From contig NZ_CP071517.1 of assembly GCF_016613475.2 (NCBI RefSeq), positions 3,286,001 to 3,350,000 of the forward strand: a DNA stretch of 64,000 nt, in the 5' to 3' direction. This DNA is from Lysobacter arenosi. Lineage in GTDB: Bacteria; Pseudomonadota; Gammaproteobacteria; Xanthomonadales; Xanthomonadaceae. The number at the start of each line of letters is the position of its first letter. Within the stretch, counting starts at the first letter, position 1. Below the pieces are notes generated by a model. It was not told the origin of the DNA. It did not search any database and was given only the letters and a program-made list of their open reading frames with translations. Positions 12,501-18,377 of the stretch are shown here, in pieces. Position numbers and translations under genes: made by a program.

Positions 12501-13196
12501 CGTGTCGGTGACGCTGAAGTTGGTGGCGTCGCTGGGACCGTTGTTGGTGACGGCGATGGTGAAGGTGACGATGCCGCCGGCCACGGCGGGGTTGGGCGAG
12601 GCGGACTTCGCCAGCGAGAGATCCGCCGAATCGATCAGGGTTGTCGATTGCGAGTTGCGGTTGTTGGCCACAACAGCATCGCCGGAGAAGAAGGGATCGG
12701 TATCGGGCAGCTCCGCCAGCGTGATGGTCGGTGCCGGGATCGGCAGGTGACCTATCGCGGCGTTCAGCGTGATGATCCCGGGCGCTTGCCCGGCGGTGTT
12801 GACCTGGATCTGGAAGGTGAAAGGCTGTCCGCCGATCAGTACCCCTGCCAGGGTGCCGTTGCTGCACTCGATGCGGGTCGGAACCGCCGCGTTCGGCGAG
12901 CAGAACGCGGGCAATGAAGCAGCGGTCGTCCCGGCGGGCAGGTCGAAGAGCGTGAAGACACCGGACGCCGAGTCGGCCGCAGTGTTCACGATCGTCACGC
13001 TGTAAGTGACGACGCCACCGGCAGGGGTCGGGTCCGAACCGGTATCGGAGAGGTCGGAGATCTGAAGATCGATCGCCAACGCGGGAAAGCTTGCTGCGCA
13101 CAGGAGCAGGCTCAGCGCCAGCGTGCGCACGAGACGGGTCGCGACATCTAGTATCGGCTCGCCATCCCGTTTCGGACTGACCCGTCCCAGAGCCAT
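573..13196 (-). CDS. Giant composite outer-membrane protein (DUF11 + SdrD-B-like repeats + C-terminal beta-barrel)
   Basis: 4,207 residues. A signal peptide ends near residue 41 (AASFPALA). Residues about 43-1290 hold eight DUF11-type beta-sandwich modules (recurring pattern ADLxxxKxxxP...TFTIxVxNNGP...DxLPxG). Residues 1290-2290 hold eight SdrD-B/Cna-B-like modules with Asp-rich turns such as WLDLNNNGVIDTGE, likely calcium sites. A ninth DUF11 (about 2294), a ninth SdrD-B (about 2453), a tenth DUF11 (about 2736) and a tenth SdrD-B (about 2889) follow. A Pro/Thr/Gln-rich linker spans about 2999-3160. From about 3200 to the end the sequence alternates aromatic and polar residues like an outer-membrane barrel (YLMYGDFQSG, FELYVEALRSEDRN). 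DUF11 and SdrD-B modules are adhesive or stalk folds; the barrel is probably the membrane anchor. AAGGGG lies just before the ATG. The ligand is unknown. The last residues (RKPEQ) are not the usual terminal aromatic. Confidence 0.85.
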   Translation of the reverse strand: MALGRVSPKRDGEPILDVATRLVRTLALSLLLCAASFPALAIDLQISDLSDTGSDPTPAGGVVTYSVTIVNTAADSASGVFTLFDLPAGTTAASLPAFCSPNAAVPTRIECSNGTLAGVLIGGQPFTFQIQVNTAGQAPGIITLNAAIGHLPIPAPTITLAELPDTDPFFSGDAVVANNRNSQSTTLIDSADLSLAKSASPNPAVAGGIVTFTIAVTNNGPSDATNFSVTDTLPTGLNFVAGSTSGAGWTFSGPNGTFPGTLPVGQTATYTFQAQVTSTSGSVVNSATVTATGTPDPNPANNTADVSVGIGAGADMEINKSVSPAPATAGQTVTFTIIVENNGPGDAENVSFTDPMPPGFTVTGGNEPAGWTCTTGPLGGQRTCTHNGPYPAGSSDTFTITATVPSSGPGSSGDQTNIATVTTTTADPEPNDNSSSVTFTVLTPGADLALTKDKQPALVNVWDGTEPDLDSQMTTTINVTNQGPDTVTGQLQVVDVLAPGEQFLGAGPTPPWTCTVAPPVYIGPGTPQTVTCTLDASALPLASGASAPPLTITTRAREAGTLTNNACTGGSGGSLEPITSGGANVDGNPGNDCSGDGSGSTTQSADLSITKQTNGPGTADNTLPVTYTSFTYTITVTNAGPNATPGVVINDPIPGFIGGRSTASVVAPPAWTCGVDGGGSVVCRSGATQLAPGASATATVTVNGPLDDSATRPAGTCGAVAMPAGSWCNTAGVAVDPAVPGAIGEVDDSNNSASDFVRIPRVANVQTTAKTITTGTTGQVGVPSESRIDYRNEGPSTATAVVFRDVIALPPNDSGFVINSATRDGGGTTTCDLAPGANVSVVPTPAGPRFFTEGGAAGEVTITCTPLDMASGQTNSLTVSITPIFNLTGNPARAFPDTATFFFDRDGDGAADPSGGTDASGDFEFNTIATPADDVKTAVLTFATGEVDLITNKVDIGFTGGVDPMGYDPTDTTQNLITYRITVRNNGGPSIATGVSITDTITPQAGASIRFVGASNSATGTFILAACTITSGTNPVTGPATLGLSCVMPGAGFPTNQPGVINVDAESELYLRFEYLTPPSATGDTLVDEATSQANETDTQPANNTEDESTSIRTRTDLAVSKTTVTQAPAASPTVALPPTVDPVTVREPFFYVIEAFNNGPGSSLSLDRSGTNPLNGPGTRVTDTLPAGVIVTGPITWEKVGPDPPGGDEVPNGTGTCTLNGSAIDCTVGDLTFVPGTGGRVRIIVPARWDAVPPGGTSSNTATVSTQQVDNVNGNDTVTVPLGVIASTLSGTVFEDRDRAGANGGVPQDASAEPRIPGVTLALAGTDVYGNAISLTTTTDASGNFTFGELSPSDASGYTITQTQPTGFVNGPVDPPATGPDAPSLGGAYARGTPNSSFATIPVGRQDAGVRYNFPELINATLSGFVYADNNFNNTRDAGTDAPIAGATVELLDATTSGVLQTTTTDANGAYSFANLDPLVVYTLREPLPAGNFNNAPLAVNPGLISGAPCVSGCVRGTAVGGDPLTTDRISTIDLAVGNGQGTEFNFGENPQDGALSGRVWLDLNNNGVIDTGESGIAGIGIRLAGTTNNGVPVLRDATTDADGNYGFPALVPGTYTLTELTQPPGTFNGITVPGSLGGTATDLATTPSAISAIVIPISVAGTGYNFGEIQPASIAGSVFYDFNNDGLINGGEVGIAGVTVTLTGTTDTGVAVNTSATTDGTGAYAFTDLRPGNYTLIEPTQPPGTTNGITTPGTINGTPAGTATPVTTTPSAIASIALGAGNASINNLFGEIADGAIAGRVWLDSDNNGVIDAGENGIGGVQIDLAGVVTGGGAVTRSLTSNPDGTWEFTSLPPGTYVLIEPTQPTGTLSGTTVAGTGGGTATAASTTPSRVAGITLAVSQQVDGYLFGEIPPGTITGRVYIDGNRNGVQDGVEIGIGNVTITLSGVDDLLQTVNVSTTTGPLGNFLFEGLRPGLYTLTEPTQPPSTTDGLTDRGNINGVRSGTASVQGDIPSRVVGIPLGSGNAHVDNLFGEFPTGSLAGRVWLDTDNDGVIDAGETGIANVTIQLTGQTLTGDPVSQTQTTDADGRYVFEGLPAGAAYVLTEPDQPPGTVNGITVPGSSGGTATAPNTLPSQISAIGLLLNETATDYNFGEAPGASISGKVYIDENLNGAFDAGEAGIPNVIVTLTGNDDLGQTVNAPLPALAMALVVNGSTATDANGDYIFDTLRPGTYTVTEPDQPPLTTDGVTTPGTVNGVPDGTATPRGTLPSAISAITLTPGAAAIGANFGEIADSPDLKVSKTATPVQFTVNNIGTYSIRVRNTGPKPTAGNYVVEDRLPPGLTLAATPTGNGWACTGAVGETQLSCTSSTVIARDQVNPDAIVVQARVAESALANSPVINAVLVEGGGEDQAHVPSPAERAAFNGDVAALPVCDPAITQNACRIATPIQLASAISGTVWFDGGSDDTHLDGGDRRLDGWRVELVDTATNAVIADAVTAADGSYRIRDLIPGVRYYVRFRHPTSGVVWGFPVTGETAGGPPAPCNPDAAIAGGTASTCRVTDLSISQLEVVLQSGAELPQQSLPVDPGGVVYDVVSRDPVPGSVVTLAPTGVCAGFEPTTSILNGGAGGYSIDGNNISMTVDANGFYQFLFAPSAPARCDYTLRVAPPGGFTFPSAVIPAQPNALNPPGAVGSNFEVQPQATAPSAPIGPGTAYYLSLVAGSATASIVHNHIPLDPASAPGLVISKTGDRQIVEVGDTLMYTITIRQTAGAPMDTVNVIDNLPPGFTYIDGTARADGSAIPDPAGKPGPRLVFTTGPISVGEQIVLTYRVRIGVGSMQGDGINRAQAYGCSITGGCVDPNTLQPLPGVVPSNQAQYRVRITGGVFTDEGCVLGKIYVDTNNNQMQDREELGIPGVRMYFEDGTWMVSDSEGKYSYCGLPPKSHTLKVDESTLPVGSRLVASSNRNLGDADSLFIDLKNGELHRADFIEGSGSNAVLEQVKARRTQGEVGTAQNEVGQAPLSFETQPLRAPAQATMSANQQPAIVAPRGAREGQDAGVAAPATQGTPIRSTTPAATPPAVDSSLPTNMTPTTPQPQSETPPEPLSANAQLTPVEAAASSDVPRFIPALGDPAPLYPQSPATTDAAPQAVPVQSGQVDYSANTAVATVAVDVDRDGVPADGQSPVHVVVQLLGDDGLPLAGKAYATIEYSGGRVKLPGARTDELGPDHLDADRFTPGIQLPVENGRAEFDLLAPDVPQDVILRITSGGQTAENTLAFLPEMREMIATGLIEGVINFRDRSPIDPVRRDDGFDRDIRRWEKEFNDGKANAAARTAFFVKGRIKGEYLLTAAYDSDKDVRGRLLRDIQPEEFYPVYGDSSLRGFDAQSAERLYVRIDKNRSYLMYGDFQSGETLATQTGVGSRGQVRMRTLGTYNRTATGLGWHFESKKVSGNVFAFEDSLRQVIDEFPSQGSGPYGLSNNAVLEGSDRVEVIVRDRNQPSRIISVRPLARLVDYSFEPFSGRILLNTFLPAFDTELNPVSLRVTYELDQGTEKFWVYGTDVQWRITNKFEIGGSYVQDENPFAEFKMASANLGYRFGKNTWMVLEAARTQSEINTNPINQYSTPALSGLSGEVEGDAYRFEFGHDGKNFDMSVFGARTDPEFNNAASPLYGGRGEYSVEMEYRIGQRFELYVEALRSEDRNPQGGERDAAGAGIRIDATKRLTLDFGVRTIDETIGITSPWSISPPFGSTGGLSGGFASGAGGGALGYGQQPLDPATGLPVIRSNGSVPTSDLPVGTELSSDTVHAGVGYVINDKFVVGGEYEQDVNGEDRNRVALGVDYRLRERNRLYGRYERQTGLTSAYGITTTDRESDALVFGIDSTYIKDTQVFSEYRMRDAISGRDIQMASGIRNSWDIKDGLRLTTDAEHVRVYDGDTGDATALAFGLDYSANPLWRGAARIEYRVSGDVDSTLNTDEQFDTTLLQLLYARKINRDWTLLARNYLLATNYEARGDVLQDRFQLGIAYRDTDRNRINALARYEYKLEEDESGIVNGSFTGGDIGEDVRTRAHIFSTHADWHPLRPWWLTGRVAAKWQEDRFSYNDGTRIDSRFRGVLVSGRVVYDITENWDIGVLASSFFGDNDANQYAYGVEVGRLLKQNLWLSAGYNFVGFVGDPDLTGYEYTDEGAFIRLRFKFDEDLFLRDDDRYRKPEQ

Positions 13197-13458
13197 GCAA
13201 GCCCCTTAGTCGTCGAATACTTCGTCCTCGACCTTCGACTTGCACAATCAGCCATTCGTCGACACAAGCTCGTGCGCCGTGCTGTTTCGTGGTGGCGCAA
13301 TCGGGAGCGATGAACAGTTCCTTAAGATTGATTTTGCGACGTGGAAGTAATGTGAAACTTGTCACGCGCTCGTTAAGGATGCGCGGGAGCGCTGCCGCGG
13401 TGGGTGATATGCCGCACTCAGAAATGTGAAGCACCGGGCCTGACAACAAACACGCAAG
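13197..13458. other. 5' region of the giant surface-protein gene, no gene seen
   Basis: About 260 bases between the giant gene's ATG and the sulfatase terminator. The upstream side is less GC-rich than the neighbours (short A/T runs around 13330-13380), as expected for a promoter on the minus strand. I could not settle on a convincing -35/-10 pair. The only translatable frames are extensions of shadow frames of the giant gene. Confidence 0.4.
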
Positions 13459-13489
13459 TAAAAAATGCGGCCCGCTTCACGCGGGCCGC
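13459..13489 (-). terminator. Rho-independent terminator of the sulfatase gene
   Basis: On the minus strand a perfect 9-bp stem (GCGGCCCGC / GCGGGCCGC, positions 13467-13475 and 13481-13489) with a 5-nt loop is followed by ATTTTTTA. It lies 27 bases after the sulfatase stop and separates it from the giant gene downstream. Confidence 0.93.
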
Positions 13490-13516
13490 AGTGATGACTG
13501 CATGAAGCCTGGTGCG

Positions 13517-15064
13517 TCAGGTCCCCGAGGACGCCTCCTTCATCTTTTCCAGAACACCGTCGAGACTGAAGCTGGCCGCCTTCTGCCTTGGCGGGAATTC
13601 CTTGAAGGTCATCAGGAACTCCTGGACGATGGCCTGCGCCGGCACGAGCAGGTAGATGTGCCGGAACATCCAGTCGTAGAACGTGTTCGAGGTGATCTCG
13701 GCGCGTTCGTAGGGATCCATGCGCAGATTGAAGATGTATGGCGTGCGCAGTACCACGAACGGTTCCTGCCAGATCTTGAGCGTGCCCCTGACGCGCTGCT
13801 CCATGAACAACATCTTCCAGTTGTCGTAACGCAGGGCGGCAACATCGCCTTCATCGGTGAAGTAGATGAAGCCTGGCCGCGGGCTCTTCTTTTCCTTGCC
13901 GGTCAGATAGGGCAACAGGTTGTAGCCGTCGAGGTGGACCTTGAAGGTCTTGTCGCCAGCCTTGTGACCCTTCTTCAGCTTCTCCTTGATGTCGGGTTCG
14001 CCGGCCAGCGCGAGGATGGTGGGGAACCAGTCGAGGTGGCTGACGATCTCGTTGGATTCCTGTCCCGCGGCGATCTTGCCGGGGAACCTCACCATGCACG
14101 GGATGCGGTAGGCGCCTTCCCAGCTCGAATTCTTCTCGTTGCGGAACGGCGTGGTGCCCGCGTCCGGCCAGGTGTTCATGTGCGGGCCGTTGTCGGTGCT
14201 GTACTGCACGAAGGTGTTGTCGGCGATGCCGAGTTCGTCGAGGAGGTCGAGCATCTCGCCGATGCACTTGTCATGGTCGATCATCACGTCGTGGTACTCG
14301 GACTGCCAGCGACCCGACTGCCCGCGACTCTCCGGCTTCACATGCGTCCATGCGTGCATGTGCGACGTATTGAACCAGACGAAGAACGGCTCGCCCGCTT
14401 CGTGCGCGGCCTTGATGAACTTCTTGGCCGCAGCCATGAACTCGTCGTCGCACGTCTCCATCCGCTTGCGTGTCAACGGCCCGGTGTTCTCGATCTTCTG
14501 CCCACCCTTGCCGTCGGCCCAGCAATGCAGCACGCCGCGCGGACCGAACTTCTTCTTGAAGTCGGGGAAGTCCTTCGCGTTGGGATAGTCAACCTCTTCC
14601 GGCTCTTCTTCGGCGTTGAGGTGATAGAGATTGCCGAAGAACTCGTCGAAGCCGTGCATGGTCGGCAGGTGTTCGTCGCGATCGCCCAGGTGGTTCTTGC
14701 CGAACTGGCCGGTCCGGTAGCCCAGTGGTTTCAGCGCTTCGGCGACGGTGATGTCTTCAGCCTTCAGGCCAAGCTCGGCGCCGGGCAAGCCCACTTTGGT
14801 CAGGCCCGTGCGCAGGCCGCACTGGCCGGTAATGAATGACGCCCTTCCCGCAGTGCAGCTTTGCTCCGCGTAGGAATCAGTGAATATCACGCCTTCCTTC
14901 GCGATCCGGTCAATGTTGGGTGTTCGATAGCCCATCACCCCTTTCGTGTAGCAACTCAGGTTCGCCTGGCCGATGTCGTCGCCCCACATGATCAGTACGT
15001 TGGGACGTGCAGTGCCTTTTTCTGCACCTTTCTCGGCCTTTCCTGCTGCTGGCTTTGCGGCCAT
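13517..15064 (-). CDS. Arylsulfatase-family sulfatase
   Basis: 515 residues, alkaline-phosphatase superfamily, predicted to hydrolyse sulfate esters. Metal-binding Asp29-Asp30 lies in the WGDD motif. The formylglycine site reads S-C70-T-A-G-R74, the C-x-A-x-R variant of C-x-P-x-R. Downstream family blocks are present (GQFGKNHLGD; STDNGPHMN; WEGAYRIPCMVRFPGK). The N-terminus (MAAKPAAGKAEKGAEKG) is Lys/Ala-rich with no hydrophobic segment, so no Sec signal is visible and the protein may be cytosolic. GGAGAAAG precedes the ATG. Monocistronic: own terminator downstream, divergent from the DUF202 gene. The substrate cannot be told from sequence. Activity needs a formylglycine-generating enzyme or anaerobic maturase encoded elsewhere. 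Confidence 0.9.
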   Translation of the reverse strand: MAAKPAAGKAEKGAEKGTARPNVLIMWGDDIGQANLSCYTKGVMGYRTPNIDRIAKEGVIFTDSYAEQSCTAGRASFITGQCGLRTGLTKVGLPGAELGLKAEDITVAEALKPLGYRTGQFGKNHLGDRDEHLPTMHGFDEFFGNLYHLNAEEEPEEVDYPNAKDFPDFKKKFGPRGVLHCWADGKGGQKIENTGPLTRKRMETCDDEFMAAAKKFIKAAHEAGEPFFVWFNTSHMHAWTHVKPESRGQSGRWQSEYHDVMIDHDKCIGEMLDLLDELGIADNTFVQYSTDNGPHMNTWPDAGTTPFRNEKNSSWEGAYRIPCMVRFPGKIAAGQESNEIVSHLDWFPTILALAGEPDIKEKLKKGHKAGDKTFKVHLDGYNLLPYLTGKEKKSPRPGFIYFTDEGDVAALRYDNWKMLFMEQRVRGTLKIWQEPFVVLRTPYIFNLRMDPYERAEITSNTFYDWMFRHIYLLVPAQAIVQEFLMTFKEFPPRQKAASFSLDGVLEKMKEASSGT

Positions 15065-15272
15065 CGCCTTTCTCCGGGGACGCCGCGGGGAGGGCGGCGG
15101 GGGATTGTTGTCCCGCGCCGGTTAAAGCGGTGTGGCGATACGACCGGCATCGCAGGGGCGTCACCAACCTGAAGTGCGCTTGGCGTTGCCACGCCCGGCG
15201 ACTTCACGCCATTACCACTTTGCCCGGCCGATGCTTGCGCGATTGTACTCGCGTGGCCTATCAGGAGCTGTC

Positions 15273-15758
15273 ATGGACGTTCCCGCACCGCCACAGCTTC
15301 CGGCGGACATCGCCTCCGAGATCGATGGCAAACCCGACGTCGCAACCTCGTCGACGCGGCTGTCGATCTATCGCACGCGCCTTTCGGTATACCGCACGCA
15401 GGTCTCGAACCTGCGCTCGCATCTGGCCAACGAACGCACCCATCTGAGCTACCTGCGCACGACCGTGTCGCTGGTCGGATTCGGCATCACCCTCAACCGC
15501 TTCAGCCTGTACCTGGTCCAGCAGAAGGAGCTCTCGGAACAACACACCCGACATTTCCTGCGCGATGCCGGCAACGCCGGCCTGGGCATGGTCGTGCTGG
15601 GACTGCTGCTGCTGATGTGGTCGATCTACCGGTACTGGGCCGTCAGCAGGGACATCGAGCGCGGCCAGTACGTCTCCCATCAAAAGGGAACGATCGGCGC
15701 CAGCGTCGGGCTGCTCTTGCTGGGCGGCCTGACCGCCGTCTGGCTCTTCGTACGGTGA
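15273..15758 (+). CDS. DUF202 (YidH-like) inner-membrane protein with heptad-repeat N-terminus
   Basis: 161 residues. Three predicted membrane helices at about 61-79, 102-121 and 141-160. The DUF202 signature ANERTHLSYLRT lies at 52-63. Residues 24-65 are six consecutive heptads (SIYRTRL, SVYRTQV, SNLRSHL, ANERTHL, SYLRTTV and a weaker first one), suggesting a helix extended by duplication of the DUF202 motif. The ATG at 15273 was chosen because AGGAG sits 6 bases upstream; an upstream in-frame extension to 15132 lacks such support. The next gene begins 9 bases after the stop, so the two form an operon. No biochemical function is established for the family. Confidence 0.82.
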   Translation: MDVPAPPQLPADIASEIDGKPDVATSSTRLSIYRTRLSVYRTQVSNLRSHLANERTHLSYLRTTVSLVGFGITLNRFSLYLVQQKELSEQHTRHFLRDAGNAGLGMVVLGLLLLMWSIYRYWAVSRDIERGQYVSHQKGTIGASVGLLLLGGLTAVWLFVR

Positions 15759-15767
15759 GGTGACGTG

Positions 15768-16394
15768 ATGCTCCAGCAGGTCCAGCATGAAACGGTCTAT
15801 GTCCTCACGACAGGCAACGTGATGCTGTTGTTCTTCATCATGCTGGGTCCGGTGAAGATCCTGGCGCCCTTCCATCGAGCGACTGCGACGATGGAACCAA
15901 AGGCCGTGCGAAGGATGGCGATCAAGGTCGCGCTGATCAGCGCAGGCACGTTGCTGATTGCCGGGTTGATCGGCAGCGCGATGATGCAGAAGTGGCGGAT
16001 CACCATTCCGGTGATGGAGCTGACCGGCGGCATCGTCTTCCTGCTGGTTGCACTGAAGCAGGTGCTGGAGCAGTACGGCGATCCGGCCCCGCCCCCGGAT
16101 TCCGAGCCGCGGCTCATGCATCTGGTCTTTCCGGTGGTCGTCACGCCTTATGGCATCGCTGCGCTGATCGCGCTGATGGCGCTCAGCAGCGACACCGCGC
16201 GCTCGACGACGCTGCTCGCCGGCGTGATGGCGGTGATGGCGATCAACCTGGTGGCGATGATGTTCGTGCGCCAGGTCATGCGCGGCGTCGGACCGCTGCT
16301 GCTGCAGATCTTCGGCGCGGTGCTGGCGGTTCAGCAGGTGGCGCTGGCGCTGCAGCTGGTCGTGGTGGCCTTGAAGGGGATGGGGGTCGGGTGA
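15768..16394 (+). CDS. MarC-family integral membrane protein
   Basis: 208 residues, nearly all hydrophobic, about six membrane helices. The two-half layout of the MarC/UPF0056 family is recognisable: GNVMLLFFIMLGPVKILAP then ELTGGIVFLLVALK in the first half, HLVFPVVVTPYGIAALIAL in the second. AGGTGA lies 4 bases before the ATG at 15768; a GTG one codon upstream is possible. It is co-transcribed with the DUF202 gene, 9 bases after its stop. MarC proteins were once linked to multiple antibiotic resistance, but that role is not supported and the transported substrate, if any, is unknown. It converges on the broken mscS-type gene. Confidence 0.75.
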   Translation: MLQQVQHETVYVLTTGNVMLLFFIMLGPVKILAPFHRATATMEPKAVRRMAIKVALISAGTLLIAGLIGSAMMQKWRITIPVMELTGGIVFLLVALKQVLEQYGDPAPPPDSEPRLMHLVFPVVVTPYGIAALIALMALSSDTARSTTLLAGVMAVMAINLVAMMFVRQVMRGVGPLLLQIFGAVLAVQQVALALQLVVVALKGMGVG

Positions 16395-16397
16395 TCG

Positions 16398-17567
16398 TCA
16401 CGGCGCAGGTGGCGCGTCGTTGTCCGATCCCTCCGCGTCTTCCTGGATCTGGCGCTGCGCGTCCTCCTTGGCGTCGTTGCGCGAGAGTCGCGCCCGCTCG
16501 TGTGGCGCCAAGGTCGCCTGCGCCTCGGCGGGATGGGAGGCGGTACCGGAGCGCTTTCCGTGCATCGCCTCGACAGCGTCGGTGCCCTTCAGGTCGAACA
16601 TGCTTCGCAGGTGTACTTCCAATTGCGGCAGCGAGTTGGCAATGCCGTACTTGCGCAGGGAGGTATCCAGCTCCCACATGTAAGCCGCCCGGATCGCGGC
16701 GTTCCGGCGCGCGGCGGCTTCCGTCAACCAGACTGCCAGGACGAAATCCGAGGAGCTGTCGCCAAACTTCTCCAGCCACACCTAGGGTTGCTTGTGCCCT
16801 TCCATCGCCAAAGTGAACGGGACGTTTGACGCTGCCTCCAGCGCGGCTTTCTTGACCAGCTCCTTGTCGACATCGGGTCCCACCGAGAACGTCACGCGGA
16901 TGCGCCGGTTCTCCGAACCGTGCGTCCAATTGATCAGGCGCTTGGTGACGAACTCGGAGTTCGGCACCAGTACGTCGATGTTGTCGTTTGTCGTGATCCG
17001 CGTGGAGCGGATGTTGATCGAGCGCACGATGCCGCGTATGTCGCCTTCAAGTGCGACGAAGTCGCCGATCTTGAGGGAACGGTCGAACAGCAGGATCAGT
17101 CCGGAGATGAAGTTGCTGAAGATGGCCTGCAGGCCGAACCCAAGTCCCACGCCGAGCGCGCCACCAAACAATGCAAGCTCGCTTAGCGGAATGCCCGCCA
17201 GGCGAAGCGCCACCAGGGCGGCGATGACGAAGAACGTGTACCGCAGCAGGCGGGAAAGGGTATACAGCGACGCTTGATCAACGTCCTCGTGACCCGTGGC
17301 GTAACGCCGCAACAGCGCCTGCAGCACGGCCGACAGTGCGAGGATGGCCGCGACCGCGACGATGGCGGAGACGGCGTCGCCAATCGAGACCGTCCAGCCG
17401 AATGTGTCGAGCGGCTCGTGGGCGAGAAGTTTGCGAAGTTTGCCCGGTTCGCCTGGCGATGCGGCGCGAGCCATGGTGAGGGCGCTGGCCTGGATATCCA
17501 CTGGACAGTACTCCGCTGGAGTTGACATTCTGCGCCCACCCAAGCGGTCAGAATCTTCACGTCCCAT
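16398..17567 (-). pseudogene. MscS-family mechanosensitive channel interrupted by an in-frame amber codon
   Basis: The frame from 17567 reads through membrane helices (IVAVAAILALSAVLQAL; YTFFVIAALVALRLAGI), the pore helix region (LALFGGALGVGLGFGLQAIF) and the MscS beta domain (DRSLKIGDFVALEGDIRGIVRSI...NDNIDVLVPNSEF), then meets TAG at 16784-16782. The very next codon continues the same frame with the conserved C-terminal domain (VWLEKFGDSSSDFVLAVWLTE...AAYMWELDTSLRKYGI) to a natural stop at 16398: 388 residues plus the amber codon. One base change would restore the gene. The downstream piece could only restart at the adjacent GTG, without a ribosome site. Starts within the first 32 codons are uncertain. 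It may be a true pseudogene, a strain-specific mutation, suppressed, or a sequencing error. Confidence 0.85.
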
Positions 17568-17651
17568 TCGCGCTGAAGACCTAGCGTGGCGGACATTGGC
17601 GCTACTCTGGCGCCAAGAAGGTCCGACCTCTTCAGCCTGGTGCCCGTCGCT

Positions 17652-18368
17652 ATGCCCACAAATCCACGTCCTGCCTCAAGTGTCCTGCTGCTCGAGGACG
17701 ACGCCGAGTTGCGGGAGGATGTGCTGTTGCCGGGGCTGGCCGACTACGGTTTCTCGGTGGTCGGCGTCGATACCGCGGCCGCGCTCTACGACATGTTGCG
17801 CAACCAGGGCTTCGACGCCGTTGTCCTGGACGTCGGCCTTCCCGACGCGGACGGCTTCAGCGTGGCGCAAGCAGTGCGCGCAATGGTCCCCGGGATTGGC
17901 ATCGTCATGCTGACCGGCCAGGGCAATGTCGCCGACCAGGTGCGTGGACTGAACCAGGGTGCGGACGCTTACCTTGTGAAGCCGGCGCAAGTCGAGGTTC
18001 TCGCGGCCACGCTGCACAGCGTGCTGCGCCGACTGCGTGGCAGTGAGAAGCCCAAGCTGGACCCGCGGTGGCAGATCGATACCGGGCAATGGTGCCTGGT
18101 GTCGCCCCAGGGCCGGTCGGTGCCGTTGACCAAGACCGAACAGCGACTGATCACGCGCCTTGCCGGGACCCTGGGTCAACTGGTGACGCGGGACGAGCTT
18201 GTCCTTGCGGTCGCTGACAACGTGCACGAGTTCGATCCCCACCGCATCGAGATGGTCATTCACCGATTGCGCCGCAAGGTTCTCAGCCGCTGCGGCGAAG
18301 CGCTGCCGCTGGTCGCGGTGCATGGCCAGGGCTATGTGCTGCACGACGAGCCGCAGCCGGACGCCTGA
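17652..18368 (+). CDS. OmpR/PhoB-type two-component response regulator
   Basis: 238 residues from the ATG at 17652. The receiver domain (about 10-125) has the acidic pocket E15-D16-D17, phospho-acceptor D60 (AVVLDVGLPDADG) and the switch Lys in YLVKPA. The C-terminal winged helix (about 140-232) has LTKTEQRLI, FDPHRIEMVIHRLRRKV and the closing hairpin VHGQGYVLH. A GTG start at 17586 in the same frame would add 22 residues before the conserved core; neither start has a strong ribosome site. It converges tail-to-tail with the histidine kinase gene (9 bases between stops), the likely cognate sensor. Candidate targets are the 11-bp repeats at 19822-19851 upstream of the first subtilase gene. Confidence 0.9.
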   Translation: MPTNPRPASSVLLLEDDAELREDVLLPGLADYGFSVVGVDTAAALYDMLRNQGFDAVVLDVGLPDADGFSVAQAVRAMVPGIGIVMLTGQGNVADQVRGLNQGADAYLVKPAQVEVLAATLHSVLRRLRGSEKPKLDPRWQIDTGQWCLVSPQGRSVPLTKTEQRLITRLAGTLGQLVTRDELVLAVADNVHEFDPHRIEMVIHRLRRKVLSRCGEALPLVAVHGQGYVLHDEPQPDA

Positions 18369-18377
18369 TCGCAGCCT

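Noticed and set aside
15768..16394. Multiple antibiotic resistance function for the MarC-family protein
   Set aside because: The historical name is not supported by later work on the family; no marRAB-like genes are nearby.
16398..16781. Separate small gene starting at the GTG after the amber codon
   Set aside because: It has no ribosome site and its sequence is the conserved C-terminal domain of the upstream MscS frame, so it is part of the broken gene.
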